This document shows, one piece after another, positions 7,742 through 7,845 of a stretch of 7,845 nucleotides of DNA. The DNA comes from Ignavibacteriaceae bacterium (lineage in GTDB: Bacteria; Bacteroidota; Ignavibacteria; Ignavibacteriales; Ignavibacteriaceae): contig JALHTS010000489.1 of NCBI GenBank assembly GCA_022865965.1, positions 1-7,845 on the forward strand. The letters run 5' to 3'. The position numbers and the translations under genes were made by a program. The notes beneath the pieces are model-generated. The model was not told where the DNA came from, searched no databases, and saw only the letters and a program-made list of their open reading frames with translations. Numbering within the stretch: the stretch's first letter is position 1; each line of letters begins with the position of its first letter.

Positions 7742-7758
7742 TAACCAGATCTAACCAG
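7742..7758. repeat. Short direct repeat, TAACCAG twice at 10-bp spacing
   Basis: TAACCAG occurs at 7742-7748 and again at 7752-7758, so the copies are offset by about one helical turn. It lies in the region after the terminator, where I see no recognisable gene from 7720 to the window end. Such spacing can mark a regulator-binding site for a gene beyond the window, but seven-base repeats in AT-rich DNA are often chance. Confidence 0.25.
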
Positions 7759-7845
7759 CATTTAATTAACAACAAATAACTTGTTTGAAGACTGCCGATT
7801 TTCAATGGGTGGTTATGGCGATTTAAGATATAGCCTGACACATCC

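Noticed and set aside
7771..7785. AACAA/TTGTT inverted repeat as a terminator or operator
   Set aside because: The 5-bp stem is all A-T except one pair, with no U-tract or symmetry extension; this is expected by chance in AT-rich DNA.
7805..7845. ATG at 7805 with 13 open codons to the right edge, as a possible next gene
   Set aside because: There is no Shine-Dalgarno match upstream and the fragment is too short to judge.
1..7845. CRISPR arrays, tRNA genes, insertion-sequence ends or phage genes
   Set aside because: I saw no regularly spaced repeats, tRNA-like cloverleaf with a TTCRA loop, transposase motifs or terminal inverted repeats on either strand.

Overview
This AT-rich window holds one tightly packed, same-strand set of three genes, all encoding exported or outer-membrane proteins. 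It reads as a single transcription unit that ends in a clear intrinsic terminator. The protein families point to a Gram-negative member of the Bacteroidota/Chlorobiota/Ignavibacteriota (FCB) assemblage: a TonB-dependent receptor with an N-terminal carboxypeptidase-regulatory-like domain, a large secreted protein with a type IX secretion (T9SS)-like C-terminal tail, and a PorV/PorQ-family outer-membrane protein. An Ignavibacteria-like source is my best guess, from remembered family resemblance and not from any search.

Layout. Positions 1-116 are non-coding leader with a possible but weak promoter and a GAGG-type ribosome-binding site. Positions 117-2963 encode a 948-residue TonB-dependent outer-membrane receptor. 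After 23 bases, 2987-6535 encode a 1182-residue secreted, multidomain, largely uncharacterised protein. It has a large N-terminal region with acidic calcium-loop-like motifs, a fibronectin-III-like domain with an insertion, a beta-rich middle and a T9SS-like tail. After 72 bases, 6608-7645 encode a 345-residue PorV/PorQ-family barrel protein; its start is an ATG inside a longer open frame. Positions 7646-7845 are mostly non-coding. They hold a small hairpin, a rho-independent terminator at 7689-7719, and about 125 bases with a short direct repeat but no recognisable gene.

How the genes may work together (inference). In the characterised T9SS, PorV is the outer-membrane protein that receives cargo by its C-terminal domain. 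A cargo-like protein next to a PorV/Q paralogue suggests a dedicated export or surface-anchoring pair. The TonB-dependent receptor upstream would provide energised import of a ligand that the surface protein binds or processes, which would parallel SusC/SusD but use a T9SS-type surface partner instead of a lipoprotein. No enzyme active site is recognisable, so the substrate is unknown.
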